Assembly (NCBI RefSeq): GCF_947179165.1
Contig: NC_077244.1
Span: forward strand, 73,268,144-73,332,143
Direction of reading: 5' to 3'
Length of the DNA stretch: 64,000 bases
Origin: Solanum dulcamara
Taxonomy: Eukaryota; Streptophyta; Magnoliopsida; Solanales; Solanaceae
Positions 61,463-64,000 of the stretch are shown piece by piece. Numbering within the stretch: position 1 is the stretch's first letter; every line of letters begins with the position of its first letter. A model generated the notes under the pieces. It was not told where the DNA came from and did no database searches. It worked only from the letters and a program-made list of their open reading frames with translations. The translations under genes were made by a program, and so were the position numbers.

Positions 61463-63441
61463 TGGCTACTTCATATTGGTTCGTGTTTTCCTTGTTAAGT
61501 GTCTTGTCTTTATTTGCTTCTTCTACTTGTAATTCTATACCATATGTAGGTTCTAATCAGCTCAAGTTTTGGAAAGAAAATGTTGTCAATGAAATGCCTC
61601 AAGCTCTTGTTTCTAAATTGTCTCCAATGAACAAGATTGACTCTGAATATTACATTTCATTAGTGTCCAAAAAGACATTCTCTTTTGATGTCCAAAGTTG
61701 CTTGGTTGCTGATATATTTTGTACTTCTGAGTCTAACGCCCTTCTTGCTGGATTCAAAACATCCAAAATCCCTGATCAAGCTAAAGTCTATGCTTTCAAA
61801 CTCCCAAATCAAGCCAAAGTTTATCCCTCAAAAATTCCTGATCAAGCTAAGGTATACACAACCAGAATCCCCGATCAAGCTAAAGTCAATGCTTCCAAAC
61901 TCCCAAATCAAGCCAAAGTTTATCCCTCGAAAATTTCCAATCAAGCTAAAGTATACACAACCAAAATCTCCGATCTAGCTTCTAAGGTAATCTACACAAC
62001 CAGAATCCCCGATCAAGCTAAAGTCTATGCTTCCAAACTCCCAAATCAAGCCAAAGTTTATCCCTCGAAAATTCCTGATCAAGCTAAGGTATACACAACC
62101 AAAATCCCCGTTCTAGCTTCTAAGGTAATATACACAACCAGAATCCCCGATCAAGCTAAAGTCTATGCTTCCAAACTCCCAAATCAAGCCAAAGTTTATC
62201 CCTCGAAAATTCCTAATCAAGCTAAGGTATACACAACCAAAATCCCCAATCTAGCTTTTAAGGCAATCTACACAACCAGAATCCCCGATCAAGCTAAAGT
62301 CTATGCTTCCAAACTCCCAAATCAAGCCAAAGTTTATCCCTCGAAAATTCCTGATCAAGCTAAGGTATACACAACCAAAATCCCCGTTCTAGCTTCTAAG
62401 GTAATATACACAACCAGAATCCCCGAGCAAGCTAAAGTCTATGCTTCCAAACTCCCAAATCAAGCCAAAGTTTATCCCTCGAAAATTCCTAATCAAGCTA
62501 AGGTATACACAACCAAAATCCCCGATCTAGCTTTTAAGGCAATCTACACAACCAGAATCCCCGATCAAGCTAAAGTCTATGCTTCCAAACTCCCAAATCA
62601 AACCAAAGTTTATCCCTCGAAAATTCCTAATCAAGCTAAGGTCTACACAACCAAAATCCCCGATCTAGCTTCTAAGGTAATCTACTCGACCAGAATTCCG
62701 GATCAAGCTAAGGTCTATACAACTAGAATCCCTGATCAAGCCAAAGTTTATGCAACTAATTCACACTCTAATCATCACCTCGGAGAAGTCTCATTCTTCA
62801 GAGTCTCTATCCTCAAACCTGGAAACACAATCCATCTTGACAACTTAGAGAACCCCTTCCCTCACCGCTCATTTCTTCCTTCTCAAATTGCCTCAAAGAT
62901 CTCCATAAACTCAAATCACCTCCAACATTTATTCCCTCAAACTTTCTCTTCACCATTCACAAAAGATACCACACAAACTACCATCCTCAATTGCAATGCA
63001 CCTACTCTAAAAGGAGAAGTTAAAAAATGTGCAAAATCTTTAGAAGAAATGATAGAGTTCTCAAAGACTATCTTGAAACAAAACCAGCTAATTGCATTGA
63101 CAACAAAAAGCAAACAGGGGTCAGGAGAGAAACTTAAAATTGAGAAATTTCATAAAATCAATTCCCAAAAGAGTGTCTCATGCCATGAGATTTTCCTTCC
63201 TTTTGCTACTTATTTTTGCCATTTGCTATCTTCAACTAATATTTATGCTGTGGACTTAGTTGATTTAAACACTAATGCCCATGTTAATACAGCTTTAGTT
63301 GTTTGTCATATGGATACTTCTTCATGGCCAGCTGATCATCCAGCTTTCAAAATGTTGAATTTTTCACCTGGAAAAGGAGAGGCTTGTCATTGGATGTCAC
63401 AAGCTGATCTTGTTTGGGTTAGACATGATGTACATGCATAA
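61462..63441 (+). CDS. Secreted BURP-domain protein with 23 QAKVY-type repeats
   Basis: Intronless, 659 aa. Residues 1-24 are a signal peptide. A short N-terminal domain follows (QLKFWKENVVNEMPQALVSK ... SFDVQSCLVADIFCTSE). Residues about 100-430 are tandem repeats: 23 units of [KR]-[IL]-[PS]-[DNE]-Q-A-K-V-Y type, with one QTKVY and one QAKVN, and six L-A-[SF]-K-[VA]-I-Y variants. A connecting region (NPFPHRSFLPSQIASKI, about 470-486) recalls the polygalacturonase-1 beta subgroup. The BURP domain (about 570-652) has the full CHX10CHX27CHX25CHX8W set: C574-H575, C586-H587, C615-H616, C642-H643, W652. BURP proteins are apoplastic or secretory; several are copper-dependent autocatalytic peptide cyclases acting on repeats in the same chain. 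Which of these roles applies here is not proven. Confidence 0.95.
   Translation: MATSYWFVFSLLSVLSLFASSTCNSIPYVGSNQLKFWKENVVNEMPQALVSKLSPMNKIDSEYYISLVSKKTFSFDVQSCLVADIFCTSESNALLAGFKTSKIPDQAKVYAFKLPNQAKVYPSKIPDQAKVYTTRIPDQAKVNASKLPNQAKVYPSKISNQAKVYTTKISDLASKVIYTTRIPDQAKVYASKLPNQAKVYPSKIPDQAKVYTTKIPVLASKVIYTTRIPDQAKVYASKLPNQAKVYPSKIPNQAKVYTTKIPNLAFKAIYTTRIPDQAKVYASKLPNQAKVYPSKIPDQAKVYTTKIPVLASKVIYTTRIPEQAKVYASKLPNQAKVYPSKIPNQAKVYTTKIPDLAFKAIYTTRIPDQAKVYASKLPNQTKVYPSKIPNQAKVYTTKIPDLASKVIYSTRIPDQAKVYTTRIPDQAKVYATNSHSNHHLGEVSFFRVSILKPGNTIHLDNLENPFPHRSFLPSQIASKISINSNHLQHLFPQTFSSPFTKDTTQTTILNCNAPTLKGEVKKCAKSLEEMIEFSKTILKQNQLIALTTKSKQGSGEKLKIEKFHKINSQKSVSCHEIFLPFATYFCHLLSSTNIYAVDLVDLNTNAHVNTALVVCHMDTSSWPADHPAFKMLNFSPGKGEACHWMSQADLVWVRHDVHA
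61762..62749 (+). repeat. 138-base higher-order repeat inside the BURP gene
   Basis: Four sub-units (three of 11 codons and one of 13) make a 46-codon block. The word 'accagaatccccgatcaagc' recurs every 138 bases from 61861 to 62551. Blocks 2-3 and 4-5 share the alternation LASKVIY/LAFKAIY, suggesting a 276-base duplication. Spacing is in frame throughout, with no stop. Confidence 0.92.
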
Positions 63442-64000
63442 AATAGAATGTCTTTATGCCTTTTAATTAAGCTTTAATTTGATTTTAATTGTAAAAATGA
63501 TTTGTTTCCGTTTTAGGAATAGTAAGGTAGGAATTATAGAAAAATAAATCCCATCCTTACTTTCCCTTTCTTGTGTGAAGTCATGTGGTTTTATTCAGTG
63601 TGTAGTGCGATGGTTACTATTAGAAAATGATATTCCCTTTGGTCTTTTTGTGTCAATTTTAACAAGTTTCAGAATGATGTGATCAAGTTATATATTGATT
63701 TTTATTAATGTATTTTTGATATTTTGTGCTAGAGGAAGAAAGATATTTTGAGGGACATGACGCGATGCCTGAACCCAATTTTCTCTTGTCAATAATGTTA
63801 TAACCTTGTAAAAGTTCAGTACGGTAAAATAGATATATCATTTGTTTGAATTTAAAGTTAGATTTGACAAAATCAAATTTCATATATATAATATCAAAGT
63901 TTACTTGATTTCAAATTATCTGAAATTAGCTTTTGACTAGCCAAACTTCAAACGTGAAAAAACTTCATACTCGCAAGTCGCACCTATGAAATTATTTTAA
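63442..64000. other. 3' flank of the BURP gene
   Basis: Holds the presumed 3' UTR ('ttgattttaattgtaaaaat') and AT-rich spacer. No gene seen. Confidence 0.5.

Overview
This is plant nuclear DNA, most likely from a Solanaceae species (inference). The genes have many short exons with GT-AG introns, the spacers are AT-rich, and the repeats include RTE-clade LINEs and short elements ending in (TTG)n plus tRNA-derived SINEs of types I associate with Solanum and Nicotiana. I see no bacterial or organellar genes, rRNA, functional tRNA gene or CRISPR array.

Layout. 1-429: last exon of a GDSL esterase/lipase (+). 1242-10888: four-exon DUF936 gene (-), whose 6.7-kb third intron is full of LINE and SINE debris. 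10889-23264: gene-poor AT-rich spacer with a hAT-like MITE, a TRIM-like LTR, a possible CACTA end and other repeats. 23265-35060: four minus-strand genes, namely RRP36-like (ribosome biogenesis), a conserved plant protein of unknown function, an ASCH-domain protein, and a ten-exon polytopic membrane protein. 37725-42666: complete COP9 signalosome subunit 5 (CSN5, JAMM isopeptidase; -). 42930-43640: RTE remnant, followed by a small phytocyanin-like gene (+) at 43882-44662 whose intron acceptor looks damaged. 45414-46767: two joined exons of an unidentified gene (-) with an in-frame stop. 46897-48587: RTE LINE with few disabling changes. 50510-55859: four-exon plant protein of unknown function (-) with a partial exon duplication. 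58660-59142: S-protein homologue (-) with a TTG-tailed insertion placed exactly at its stop codon. 61462-63441: intronless secreted BURP-domain protein (+).

The genes look like independent housekeeping or secretory loci; nothing suggests a co-regulated cluster. The most striking object is the BURP gene. A signal peptide and short N-terminal region lead into 23 tandem Q-A-K-V-Y-type motifs plus six L-A-[SF]-K-[VA]-I-Y variants, followed by an intact CHX10CHX27CHX25CHX8W BURP domain. This layout, a repeated short peptide ending in an aromatic residue in front of a BURP domain, is that of precursors of ribosomally made cyclic plant peptides (burpitides). Its C-terminus, however, resembles the polygalacturonase-1 beta subgroup, so a cell-wall role is the main alternative.

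Much of the non-coding structure can be explained by one retrotransposition system: RTE LINEs and short elements sharing a (TTG)n 3' end, several with target-site duplications readable directly from the sequence.
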